Positions 25,680 to 33,945 of a stretch of DNA of 45,446 nt are shown piece after piece. The position numbers and the translations under genes are program-made. A model generated the notes under the pieces. The model was not told where the DNA came from. It saw only the letters and a program-made list of their open reading frames with translations, and made no database searches. Numbering within the stretch: the first letter of the stretch is position 1; each line of letters begins with the position of its first letter. This stretch comes from Halothiobacillus sp. (GTDB taxonomy: Bacteria > Pseudomonadota > Gammaproteobacteria > Halothiobacillales > Halothiobacillaceae), in NCBI GenBank assembly GCA_020061705.1, contig JAGUXT010000005.1, positions 1 through 45,446 of the forward strand. The letters are read 5' to 3'.

Positions 25680-27140
25680 TCATGATGCCGACACAGCGGC
25701 CTTGATCGGAGCAGGGCTTGAATGGGGGTCGATATGCTCTGGCGTCAACCGCCCCAAAAGACGCATCCACTCCGCACGCTGCACAACCTGTTCATAGCGC
25801 GCCGAAATCAGATCCGCATGCGCCTTATCCTGTTGCGCTTGCGCCGTCAGCAGTTCCAACATGGTCGCCAAACCATTTTCATAACGCTTTTTCGTCAGGC
25901 GCACCGCTTCCTCTGCCTGTGCACGCGCACGCTCACGCGCCACCAGCCGCTCTTCAATCTCCTGCGCCTTGCGCGCCGCATCACGCACTTGCAAGCGCAC
26001 GCCATCTTCCGCCTGACGCAGTTTGGCATTCATTTCAATCCGCGCCGCCTGCGCCCGATCGACCGACGCTGCCGTTGCCCCGCCGTCAAACGCATTCCAG
26101 CTCAACACCCCGGCCACGGTGTAGGACGAGGCGGCAAACTCCAGACTCGGGTCATTCCACTCCTGCCGCGCCATTAAATTCACCTGAGGCAGCCCCGCAG
26201 CCCGCGCCGCATTAACCCCGGCACTGACGCCCGCGAGTTGGTGCCGTGCAGCATTGAGTTGCGGGTTTTGCGCCAACGCCTCAGTCTGCCAGGCATCCAA
26301 AGTGCCTTCCGCTGCAGGCAAACTCACGGGCGAACCAAGTTGCAGCGGGCTATCAAGCGGCAACCCCAACAAAATATGCAGCTGATCGAGCGCCACCGCC
26401 TCTTGATTACGCGCCTGCGCCAGCTGCACCTGCACATCATCAAGTCGCACCTGCGCCATCAGATAATCGCTTTTTAACGACACGCCCTGCGCCAGCATTT
26501 TCTCGGCAATACGTACATATTCCTGCGAGGCCATACGCGCCTGTTCGCCGACTTTCACAAAGGCACGCGCCGCGTGGATGCCCTCATACGCCATCGCCAC
26601 CTGCTTCACTAAGGCCTGGCGCGCCGCCGCGTCACCGTCCTGCGCCGCGCGCACCTGCGCCCGCGCTTGCTGTACATAGCTTTCGACCATTCCACCGTTG
26701 TAGACCGGCACCAGCAATTCAATCCGCGAATTCACATTGCCGGTCGCACCCGGGTCGTTGAGTGTGCCTGGCGCCACGTTAAGGATATTGGGGTTGCTCG
26801 GGTCATACTGCCCCAAACCCAAATCGCCAAACGTCGCGTTACGCTGGCTTAACTTCAAACCAAAGGCATTCAGTGCATCATTGGTATAGGTTCCGGTCAT
26901 CGACAGATTCAGACGCGGCATCCACCCGGCTTCGGCCTGACGCACGGCGGCAGTGGCCTGCTCAATCTGCGCCTGTGTCATCTCCATTTCCGGGTTCAGC
27001 GCCAAGGCACGCGCCACGCAGGCAGGAAAGTCCAGGCGCTGCCCCGCATCAGCCTGCGCCGCGCCCGCAACCAAAAAAGCGAGCAACGAGCAAGCCCACA
27101 ATACGCGCGGTCTAAACCGCTGCAAAACAGCATGCTTCAT
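25680..27140 (-). CDS. TolC-family outer-membrane efflux channel
   Basis: Outer-membrane exit duct of the same tripartite pump. The 486-residue protein has a signal peptide (cleavage near AGAAQADA, about residue 31) and the two OEP repeats that build the 12-strand barrel and helical tunnel. These show long heptad-like stretches such as AQARNQEAVALDQL and EERLVARERARAQAEEAVRLTKKRYENG. It has no lipobox, in contrast to many OprM-type channels. It is the first gene of the channel-adaptor-pump operon; upstream is the BIME at 27198. Confidence 0.9.
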   Translation of the reverse strand: MKHAVLQRFRPRVLWACSLLAFLVAGAAQADAGQRLDFPACVARALALNPEMEMTQAQIEQATAAVRQAEAGWMPRLNLSMTGTYTNDALNAFGLKLSQRNATFGDLGLGQYDPSNPNILNVAPGTLNDPGATGNVNSRIELLVPVYNGGMVESYVQQARAQVRAAQDGDAAARQALVKQVAMAYEGIHAARAFVKVGEQARMASQEYVRIAEKMLAQGVSLKSDYLMAQVRLDDVQVQLAQARNQEAVALDQLHILLGLPLDSPLQLGSPVSLPAAEGTLDAWQTEALAQNPQLNAARHQLAGVSAGVNAARAAGLPQVNLMARQEWNDPSLEFAASSYTVAGVLSWNAFDGGATAASVDRAQAARIEMNAKLRQAEDGVRLQVRDAARKAQEIEERLVARERARAQAEEAVRLTKKRYENGLATMLELLTAQAQQDKAHADLISARYEQVVQRAEWMRLLGRLTPEHIDPHSSPAPIKAAVSAS

Positions 27141-27197
27141 ATTGATTCCAAGAATTGCAGGATTTACACAAATGCGTCATCCGGCCAACAGTTTTTT

Positions 27198-27253
27198 GTA
27201 GGTGCGAATTCATTCGCACAGTTCATGCCATGTGCGAATGAATTCGCACCTAC
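27198..27253. repeat. BIME-like pair of REP palindromes
   Basis: Two 22-base units in opposite orientation (27198-27219 and 27232-27253), exact reverse complements of each other, are separated by 12 bases. Each unit is itself palindromic around GTGCGAAT-TC-ATTCGCAC. The unit matches the palindrome at 15238. It lies 13 bp after the rlpA stop and 57 bp before the tolC-like start, dividing two same-strand operons. It may terminate the cell-wall operon or shield mRNA 3' ends. Confidence 0.85.
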
Positions 27254-27266
27254 CTCCAGAACAAAC

Positions 27267-28127
27267 CTACTCAACCACCATATGGCGATTACCCACGCCC
27301 GCAGCATCGAGTTTAGCCGCTAAAGCGTCGGCGTCATCCACCGAAGCCAGGGGGCCGATGCGCACGCGGAACAAGCCGTCATCCTTTTGCACCACATTAA
27401 CGCCGCGTATATTAGACAACTCTAATTTACTACGCAATTGCTCTGCGTTCGGGCGCAGGGTGAACGCCCCGATTTGTACATACACGTTGCGCCCCCATTC
27501 GGGCATGGGTCGCTGCTCGTCGCTGAACATTACACTGGGAGGCTGAGCCGGGGTCACTCGCGGTGACGGAACGGGAGCAACGGGCTGCGCCATGGCCTGC
27601 AATGTAGTGTCGAGCGACTCGCTCGGCATATCGCCGTCAATATGGCGCACCTCAACCATGGCCGTGCCGCTGCCAATCACACCAAGTTTTTCTGCCGCCG
27701 CCTTGGAAAGATCAATGATCCGATTCTCATGAAATGGGCCACGATCATTTACGCGCAACACGGCTTTGCGGCCATTTTGCAGGTTGGTCACTTCGACATA
27801 GCACGGAATGCGCAGGGTCTTGTGCGCCGCCGTCATCGCATTCTGATCGTAGGTTTCACCCGCCGAGGCGCGCTTGCCATGAAAGCCCGGCCCATACCAC
27901 GAGGCAATGCCGGTTTCCTTGTAGCCCCGATTGTCACGCATGACCGAATAACGCTCGCCCAAGACCTCGTAACTATTGGGATTGCCATATTTGCTGTAAC
28001 CATCCGCCCCCTTGGGCGGCGGTTTCGGCGTGGACGAACAACCCGCCAGCCATGCAGCACCCATGACCATGCCCAATGCTATGCTCGGCACCGCCAGTGA
28101 ACGCAACATGACCTTGATCGTCATCAT
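27267..28127 (-). CDS. rlpA: Septal-ring lytic transglycosylase RlpA
   Basis: Lipoprotein that in Pseudomonas cleaves peptide-free (denuded) peptidoglycan at the septum. The 286 residues from 28127 contain a lipoprotein signal with lipobox LAGC (about residue 31). The double-psi beta-barrel domain follows, with GIASWYGPGFHGKRASAGETYD and the catalytic-site residues in VNDRGPF. The C-terminal SPOR domain (about 205-286) binds denuded glycan. The start is at the ATGATG that overlaps the mltB stop; a 15-residue extension upstream is not family-like. Last gene of mrdA-rodA-mltB-rlpA. Confidence 0.93.
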   Translation of the reverse strand: MMTIKVMLRSLAVPSIALGMVMGAAWLAGCSSTPKPPPKGADGYSKYGNPNSYEVLGERYSVMRDNRGYKETGIASWYGPGFHGKRASAGETYDQNAMTAAHKTLRIPCYVEVTNLQNGRKAVLRVNDRGPFHENRIIDLSKAAAEKLGVIGSGTAMVEVRHIDGDMPSESLDTTLQAMAQPVAPVPSPRVTPAQPPSVMFSDEQRPMPEWGRNVYVQIGAFTLRPNAEQLRSKLELSNIRGVNVVQKDDGLFRVRIGPLASVDDADALAAKLDAAGVGNRHMVVE

Positions 28128-29179
28128 GCTGCCGCCTTTGCCCGCAGACGAATCGCCTGTGCCAGTTCCCACACCGCCATCGCGTAATGCTGGCTATGGT
28201 TGTAGCGCGTAATCACATAAAAATTGGGCAGCCCGACCACATAGCGTATGGAGTCTTCATACTGAAACGCCATCAGCATGGTGGGCAAATTTTCCGCACC
28301 TTGGCTAATCGGTACATTCACGCCCAAAGCACGCAACTCACCCAAGGTGGTCTTAGCGGCCAAATCACGCCCGCGATTAAGCATGGCATCCAGTTTTTCC
28401 GGCGAATCAAGCAGGCTTTCCGGCAACTGCACCGGTACGGTTACGCTCGCACCGCGCTGCCAGCCGTGCTGCACAAAATAATTTGCCACGCTGGCCAGCA
28501 CATCATCGGTACTCAGCCACAAATTGCGTTTGCCATCAACATCACCATCCACCGCCCACTGACGGTAACTGGAAGGCATAAACTGCGGCATCCCCATCGC
28601 CCCAGCGTACGAGCCTTTTACCGAAGCGAGGGGTATGTTTTCTTCTCGGGACAAAAGGAAAAACTGCTCCAGCTCCTTGCGAAAGAAAGGTGCACGCGGC
28701 GGATACTCGAACGCCAACGTGGCCAGAGCATCCAGCACATCATACTTGCCGACATTGCGCCCATAACCGGTTTCCACGCCCACAATTGCCACCAGGACTT
28801 CTGCAGGAACACCGTACTTCTGCTCCAGTTCAGACAGTTTGGCCGCGTGTTCACGCATAAACACGGCACCATCGGCAATACGCTTTTCATTCAGGAAAAT
28901 GGGGCGGTACTGGTGCCAAGGCTTGCTTTCTGCCGGTCGCTGCATCGCCTGGATAATTGAGTCCTGAATGTTTACCTGCGCCAGGCCAACCAACACATCG
29001 GCCTCATTCAGCCCATTGCGAGTACTGATCTCTCTTGCAAATTCACGCACATCAGCACGCTCGGTAAATTCACTGCCAGAAGGCTCGGCGCAGGCCATAT
29101 GCAAGGGCAATAGCGTCAAGGCGAAACCCATAAGCGCCGCACGGCGCAGCCAGGCATGTGAAGTCATCAATTTGCTCAT
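28124..29179 (-). CDS. mltB: Membrane-bound lytic murein transglycosylase B
   Basis: Cleaves the glycan backbone between MurNAc and GlcNAc with formation of 1,6-anhydro-MurNAc, the substrate source for anmK at 3048. It has 351 residues and an N-terminal hydrophobic signal to about residue 31. A classical lipobox is not clear (LHMAC), so it may be soluble or lipid-anchored. The catalytic glutamate is E136 in GVETGYGRN, followed by the lysozyme-like segment GAMGMPQFMPSSYRQWAVD. The ATG overlaps the last base of the rodA stop (TAATG). Confidence 0.93.
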   Translation of the reverse strand: MSKLMTSHAWLRRAALMGFALTLLPLHMACAEPSGSEFTERADVREFAREISTRNGLNEADVLVGLAQVNIQDSIIQAMQRPAESKPWHQYRPIFLNEKRIADGAVFMREHAAKLSELEQKYGVPAEVLVAIVGVETGYGRNVGKYDVLDALATLAFEYPPRAPFFRKELEQFFLLSREENIPLASVKGSYAGAMGMPQFMPSSYRQWAVDGDVDGKRNLWLSTDDVLASVANYFVQHGWQRGASVTVPVQLPESLLDSPEKLDAMLNRGRDLAAKTTLGELRALGVNVPISQGAENLPTMLMAFQYEDSIRYVVGLPNFYVITRYNHSQHYAMAVWELAQAIRLRAKAAA

Positions 29180-30324
29180 TAACGTGCCGCCATAAAAGGT
29201 CGATGAGTGTGGATAGACATGAGCATACCGAAACCCGCCATCAGGGTCACCATGGCCGTACCGCCATAACTCACCAGAGGCAGGGGCACGCCGACCACCG
29301 GCAGCAAGCCCGTGACCATGCCCGTATTAACAAAAACATAGACGAAAAAACTCAAGCTCAAGCTACCTGCCACCAGGCGACCGTACACCGTCGGTGCCTG
29401 CACCGCGATATACAGACCACGCAGGATTATGAACAGATACAAGGACAACAACACGACCACACCCACCAATCCAAATTCCTCGGAAAACACCGCGAAAATA
29501 AAGTCGGTATGACCTTCAGGCAAAAAGTCCAGATTGGACTGGGTACTGTTCAGCCACCCCTTGCCCGACACACCGCCGGAGCCAATGGCAATTTTTGACT
29601 GAATAATATGATAGCCCGTGCCCAGCGGATCGGCCTCAGGATTGAGCAGTGTCAGAACGCGCTGGCGCTGATAATCATGCAGACCGAACTGCCACATCAA
29701 AGGGATCAGCCCCGCCAGCGCAACCGCAAAAGCTGTAATGTATTTCCATGACAACCCGGCGAGAAACAGGACAAACATCCCCGCCGCCGCCACCAAAATT
29801 GATGTCCCCAAATCTGGCTGCAGCATAATCAATACCACCGGCACGATGATAATCAGCAGCGTAGCCAGAATATCCAGCGGCCTGGGGGGCAAAGCACGCA
29901 AGGAGAGATACCACGCTGCCATCATCGGCACCGCCAGCTTCAAAATCTCGGAGGGCTGAAAGCGCATAAAACCAAGATCCAGCCAACGCTGCGCGCCCTT
30001 GCCTACATGCCCGAACAACTCCACCGCCAACAGCAAGACCACGCCTACTGCAAACAACCACGGTGTCCAGAACTGGTATACCGTTGGTGGGATGCGAGCC
30101 ATCACCAGCATCAACACCAACCCCATGCCGATGCGCGCTCCGAGACTCACCATCTGCGCCATGTTCTGGTGCGAGGCACTAAACACCGTCACCGCCCCCA
30201 CCCCAAGCAAGAGCAACAGAGCAAACACCAGCCAGGGATCGAGCTTCAGCCAGCGCAGAAGCACACCCTCATCCACGCGCAGTCCGGCCATGGTGCTGCC
30301 CATCTTCTCCCGCCACGGGCTCAT
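29179..30324 (-). CDS. rodA: Rod-shape peptidoglycan glycosyltransferase RodA
   Basis: SEDS-family polymerase that makes glycan strands for cylindrical growth, partnered by PBP2. It has 381 residues and about ten transmembrane helices. Conserved stretches are FSASHQN after TM1, KLAVPMMAAWYLS, LQPDLGTS (with the catalytic aspartate of the family) and LPLVSYGGTAM near the end. The start at 30324 is chosen because AGGAGG lies 6 bases upstream and the ATG overlaps the mrdA stop (ATGA). A longer frame to 30393 overlaps mrdA without family similarity. The order mrdA-rodA is nearly universal in rod-shaped gammaproteobacteria. Confidence 0.94.
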   Translation of the reverse strand: MSPWREKMGSTMAGLRVDEGVLLRWLKLDPWLVFALLLLLGVGAVTVFSASHQNMAQMVSLGARIGMGLVLMLVMARIPPTVYQFWTPWLFAVGVVLLLAVELFGHVGKGAQRWLDLGFMRFQPSEILKLAVPMMAAWYLSLRALPPRPLDILATLLIIIVPVVLIMLQPDLGTSILVAAAGMFVLFLAGLSWKYITAFAVALAGLIPLMWQFGLHDYQRQRVLTLLNPEADPLGTGYHIIQSKIAIGSGGVSGKGWLNSTQSNLDFLPEGHTDFIFAVFSEEFGLVGVVVLLSLYLFIILRGLYIAVQAPTVYGRLVAGSLSLSFFVYVFVNTGMVTGLLPVVGVPLPLVSYGGTAMVTLMAGFGMLMSIHTHRPFMAAR

Positions 30325-32219
30325 TCCCGACCTCCTGCACCAGTGGCATCCAGCGTCACAGCGTCCTTGCTCACCGTCTCGCCCAACAACCACGCATCCA
30401 TCACCTTGCGCACCATCGGCGCGGCCACACCCGAGCCGCTACTGCCATGCTCAACAAAAGCAGCCACCGCAATACGTGGTGCATCCGCCGGCGCAAAGGC
30501 GATAAATACCGCATGATCAAGCAATTTCTTATTCAAGCCCTTGGCGCTATAGGTTTCGTTCTGCTTCACGGTAAACACCTGCGCCGTTCCCGATTTACCC
30601 GCGATGCGATACGGCGCGGTCTTGCCAATGTATTTGTGCGCTGTGCCATACTCGGCCTGCACGACATGCTCCATACCGCCGAGTGCCGCGTCCCAGAAAC
30701 CAGCTTTCGCCAGCTTGATTGGCGGCAAGGCTTCCGCAGGGCGATCACGCCACAGATGCGGACGGAAACCTGCGCCGCGTTGCGCTAACGTCGCCGTCAT
30801 GTGTGCCAACTGCAGAGGCGTGGAAAGCATAAAGCCCTGCCCAATTCCAGCAATCAATGTTTCACCCGGATACCACGCCTGCTTTTTCGTCGCCCGCTTC
30901 CAGTCTTTTGAAGGCACCAAACCCGCAGTCTCACTAGGCAAGTCAACCCCGGTCATCCGCCCAAGACCAAAATTCAGTGCGAAATCATGCAGACGATCAA
31001 TCCCCATGCGATAAGCCAAGTCGTAAAAATACACATCGCACGATTGCGCAATGGCACGATCCAAGTCCACCCAACCGTGACCACCCTTGCGCCAGTCGCG
31101 GTAGCGGTGATCGTCATTCGGCAACTGATAATGCGGCCCGGCAAACATGCGGTATTCCGGCGTAATAAGTCCATATTCCAGACCCGCCAAGCCCATCACG
31201 GGCTTCACCGTCGAACCGGGCGGGTACGCTGCACTCAGCGCACGGTTAAACAAGGGGCGATCCGGGTTATCCATCAAGGCGCGGTAATCCTTGGTCCGAA
31301 TGCCATTCACAAAAAGATTCGGATCAAAGGTCGGCTTGCTCACAAACGCCAGCACCTCGCCGTTACGCGGGTCAATCGCCACGATCGCGCCCAAAAAATC
31401 ACCCAGCGCAGTTTCGGCTGCCGCCTGCAAACGCACATCAAGGCTTAGGTGCAAGTCCTCGCCCGGTGTTGCGGGCAGCTCCTCCAGCACACGCAGGCTA
31501 CGTCCGTGCGCATCCACCTCCAGCTTGCGCGAACCGACCTTCCCACGCAGCGTGTCCTCGTAAAAACGCTCCAGCCCGGTCTTGCCGATATGCGAAGTAC
31601 CCGCATAAGCCTCGCTATCAATGGATTCGGCTTCGCGTTCGTTAATCCGCCCAACATAACCAACCGCATGCGCCGTCAGGCCTGCCTGCGGATAAATACG
31701 CGTCAAACGCGCCTGCACCTCGACGCCGGGCAGGCGCGGACGCTCCACCGCCAGGCGCGCAATATCAAGCTCACTCAGATTGAATTTGAGCGGAATACCG
31801 TCAAACGAGCGCCCGCTCTTCAGAGCCTTGCGAAAGCGTTCCAGATCATCCTCATCCAGCGCCAGAATCTCGGTCAAAAGTGCCAGCGTGGACTCCATAT
31901 CCTTGACCTGCTCCGGCACAAGCTCTACCTGGAACGAGGGCGTATTATCCGCCAACAGCACGCCGTTGCGGTCATATATCAACCCGCGCGAAGGCGGAAT
32001 GGGTTCAGCTCGGGTGCGGTTTTTTTCTGCCAGCTCAGTGAAGTGATCATGCGCCGTGACCTGCAACCAGACCACCCGCGCCACGACACCGGCAAGCACA
32101 AAAAAACACACCAACCCGGCAAGAATGGCGCGCCGCAACAAGATGTCGCGCACGCGCGCCTCATCTTCTACAGCCTTGGAAACAGACCTGGCTTCTTTCC
32201 AGATCCGCTTCATGCCCAA
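30321..32219 (-). CDS. mrdA: Penicillin-binding protein 2
   Basis: DD-transpeptidase of the elongasome, the RodA partner. The 632-residue protein has a short cytosolic tail, one transmembrane helix (about 31-53) and a pedestal domain. The transpeptidase domain has the catalytic S336 in YPPGSTVKPVM, the SxD motif in AQSCDVYFY (as in E. coli PBP2) and K542 in AGKSGTAQVF. Length and motifs are normal. It is the first gene of the cell-wall operon. The 166 bp upstream to the ppa stop are mostly the 143-bp fold-back element, so the operon promoter lies in or beyond that element, or the operon is read from ppa. Confidence 0.95.
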   Translation of the reverse strand: MGMKRIWKEARSVSKAVEDEARVRDILLRRAILAGLVCFFVLAGVVARVVWLQVTAHDHFTELAEKNRTRAEPIPPSRGLIYDRNGVLLADNTPSFQVELVPEQVKDMESTLALLTEILALDEDDLERFRKALKSGRSFDGIPLKFNLSELDIARLAVERPRLPGVEVQARLTRIYPQAGLTAHAVGYVGRINEREAESIDSEAYAGTSHIGKTGLERFYEDTLRGKVGSRKLEVDAHGRSLRVLEELPATPGEDLHLSLDVRLQAAAETALGDFLGAIVAIDPRNGEVLAFVSKPTFDPNLFVNGIRTKDYRALMDNPDRPLFNRALSAAYPPGSTVKPVMGLAGLEYGLITPEYRMFAGPHYQLPNDDHRYRDWRKGGHGWVDLDRAIAQSCDVYFYDLAYRMGIDRLHDFALNFGLGRMTGVDLPSETAGLVPSKDWKRATKKQAWYPGETLIAGIGQGFMLSTPLQLAHMTATLAQRGAGFRPHLWRDRPAEALPPIKLAKAGFWDAALGGMEHVVQAEYGTAHKYIGKTAPYRIAGKSGTAQVFTVKQNETYSAKGLNKKLLDHAVFIAFAPADAPRIAVAAFVEHGSSGSGVAAPMVRKVMDAWLLGETVSKDAVTLDATGAGGRE

Positions 32220-32244
32220 ACCTGCCGGATTTTAAACAACGCCT

Positions 32245-32386
32245 TAAGCCTCTTTACGATCTTGATCAACGGATGCAGTGCAAGCGGGAATGAGCCGAAA
32301 AAGCGCAGCATAGAAAACTATGTGAGCATTTTGAGGCTTATTTCTGCGCCGCAATGCGCCGTTCAGCAAGATCGTTGACAAGTCCT
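32245..32386. repeat. 143-bp fold-back element, copy 2
   Basis: Second copy of the element at 15868. It shares CGATCTTGATCAACGGATGC, AAAAAGCGCAGCAT, CTATGTGAGCATTTTGAG and CAATGCGCCGTTCAGCAAGA. The inner terminal repeat CGATCTTG/CAAGATCG is intact and the outer 8 bases at the left are decayed. A perfect tip hairpin CATAG-AAAA-CTATG is at the centre. The right end AAGTCCT runs into the ppa stop codon. Confidence 0.75.
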
Positions 32387-32925
32387 CAGTCCGCCATGCT
32401 GGCTTGCAGACGCTCCACCGAGGCAACAATTTCAGCGCGCGCCGCTGCCGCATCCGCCCAGCCATCCACCTTGACCCACTTGCCCTTTTCCAACGCTTTG
32501 TATTGCTCAAAGAAGTGCGCAATCTGTGCGCGCAGCAACTCCGGCAGGTCGGTGACTTCCTGCACGTGGTCATACAGCGGGGTCAGCTTGCCAAACGGAA
32601 CGGCTACCAGCTTGGCATCAAAGCCCGCCTCATCACTCATGCGTAACATCCCGACAGGACGGCAACGAATCACCGCACCGGGCTGCAGCGGGGTTGGCGT
32701 GACCACCAAAACATCGACAGGATCGCCGTCATCAGACAAGGTGTGTGGAATAAAACCATAATTGCAGGGGTAAAACATGGCGGTAGCCATAAAGCGATCG
32801 ACCACCAGCGCGCCGCTGTCCTTGTCGATTTCGTATTTGACCGGTGCACCCTGCGCAGGGATTTCGATAACCACATTGATGTCTTCAGGCAAGCTTTTAC
32901 CTGCAGGGATATTGTCGAGCAACAT
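32386..32925 (-). CDS. ppa: Inorganic pyrophosphatase
   Basis: Hydrolyses pyrophosphate, pulling biosynthetic reactions forward. The 179 residues have the family I signature [10 protein letters not shown] with its three metal-binding aspartates (near residues 67-72). [12 protein letters not shown] and the N-terminal [19 protein letters not shown] are also typical. Length is normal for the hexameric bacterial enzyme. GAGG is 9 bases before the ATG at 32925. The TGA stop shares its last base with the end of the fold-back element, so the element lies exactly against the gene. Divergent from adk. Confidence 0.96.
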   Translation of the reverse strand: MLLDNIPAGKSLPEDINVVIEIPAQGAPVKYEIDKDSGALVVDRFMATAMFYPCNYGFIPHTLSDDGDPVDVLVVTPTPLQPGAVIRCRPVGMLRMSDEAGFDAKLVAVPFGKLTPLYDHVQEVTDLPELLRAQIAHFFEQYKALEKGKWVKVDGWADAAAARAEIVASVERLQASMAD

Positions 32926-33005
32926 AGCGCAAACCTCGTTAAGAATGATGGAGCGTGTATCATAATCGTTTTGGACGGTGGCGTTTCACTCCACCACCGC
33001 CATTT

Positions 33006-33107
33006 AGGACTTACGCAAAAGCGTTCCAGCAAGGCAAAGCGCCTAAGCCAGTACAACTTAGTACTGCGAGGTGCTTGAACGCCGCTGGGGCGGTTTTGCG
33101 CAAGTCC
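33006..33107. repeat. 102-bp fold-back element, copy B
   Basis: Starts AGGACTTACGCAAAAGCG and ends CGGTTTTGCGCAAGTCC; left flank TA, right end followed by AA. The central tip is AGTAC-AACTT-AGTACT. It occupies about half of the 206-bp divergent gap between ppa and adk and ends 24 bp before the adk start. It therefore lies in the 5' leader or promoter region of at least one of them. Confidence 0.85.
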
Positions 33108-33131
33108 AATCATTATCATACGGAGAAAAAC

Positions 33132-33785
33132 ATGCGTATCGTCCTTCTCGGTGCCCCAGGTTCAGGCAAAGGCACTCAATCGAAGTTCCTCGTTGAGCGT
33201 TACAACATCCCGCAAATTTCCACGGGCGACCTGTTGCGCGCCCAGGTGACCCAAGGTACCCCGCTTGGACTTGAAGCCAAGCAGGCCATGGATAACGGGC
33301 AGTTAGTGAGCGACGCCATCGTACTCGGCATGATTCGTGACCGCCTGGGTGAAGCGGATGCGCAAAATGGCTTCATTCTCGACGGCTTCCCGCGCAATAT
33401 TCCGCAAGCCGAAGCCTTGGATGTCATGCTTGCCGAGATCGGCAAACCGTTGCAGGCTGCCATGCTGCTGGACGTGCCATTTGACGACTTGATGCGCCGC
33501 CTGACCGGCCGCCGCACCGCAGTGCAAAGCGGCATGATCTACAACATTTACACCAACCCGCCCAAGCAGGAAGGCATCTGCGACGTATCCGGCGAAGCAC
33601 TGGTACAGCGCGCCGACGACAACGAAGATACCGTAGCCAAGCGTCTGCATACCTTTGAGACGCAAACCGCACCTTTAATTGAGTTTTACGATCAGGCAGG
33701 CAAGCTGCACCGTATCAATGGGCAACGCGGCATGGATGTGATTTTCAATGATTTTTGCGCCATTCTTGATCCGCTGAAAGCCTGA
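33132..33785 (+). CDS. adk: Adenylate kinase
   Basis: Interconverts ATP + AMP and two ADP. The 217 residues carry the P-loop GAPGSGKGTQ (7-16), the NMP-binding ISTGDLLRAQV, DGFPRNIPQAEAL, and a long-form LID domain with YNIYTNPPKQEGICDVSGEALVQRADD. The LID has one cysteine, so it holds no zinc. GGAGA is 5 bases before the ATG at 33132, and the family begins exactly MRIVLLGAPG. An in-frame extension to 32955 passes through the fold-back element and is not real. Confidence 0.97.
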   Translation: MRIVLLGAPGSGKGTQSKFLVERYNIPQISTGDLLRAQVTQGTPLGLEAKQAMDNGQLVSDAIVLGMIRDRLGEADAQNGFILDGFPRNIPQAEALDVMLAEIGKPLQAAMLLDVPFDDLMRRLTGRRTAVQSGMIYNIYTNPPKQEGICDVSGEALVQRADDNEDTVAKRLHTFETQTAPLIEFYDQAGKLHRINGQRGMDVIFNDFCAILDPLKA

Positions 33786-33814
33786 GCCTTAACCACGGAA
33801 GTCAGCCCCGGAAG

Positions 33815-33945
33815 TTAGCCACAAAAAACACAGAGGGCACAGCGTTTGCAATCCTTGCGCCAACAATTTGCGTTGACTTCCTTGGCTCACGCGAGCACAA
33901 CGCGTTCCATTATCTCTTCGTGGGCTCTGTGACCTCTGTGACTAC
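33815..33945. repeat. CACAGAG-type inverted repeat reaching the lptD start
   Basis: The left part GCCACAAAAAACACAGAGGG (33818-33837) is partly complementary to GGCTCTGTGACCTCTGTGAC (33922-33941). Such CACAGAG repeats are dispersed in many bacterial genomes. The right arm contains the only plausible lptD start codons. A shorter related piece is seen at 11522. Confidence 0.45.

Noticed and set aside
30325-30393. N-terminal extension of RodA into mrdA
   Set aside because: No family similarity; AGGAGG and the ATGA overlap fix the start at 30324.
32955-33131. N-terminal extension of adk
   Set aside because: It is translated fold-back element. The family N-terminus and a good ribosome-binding site place the start at 33132.
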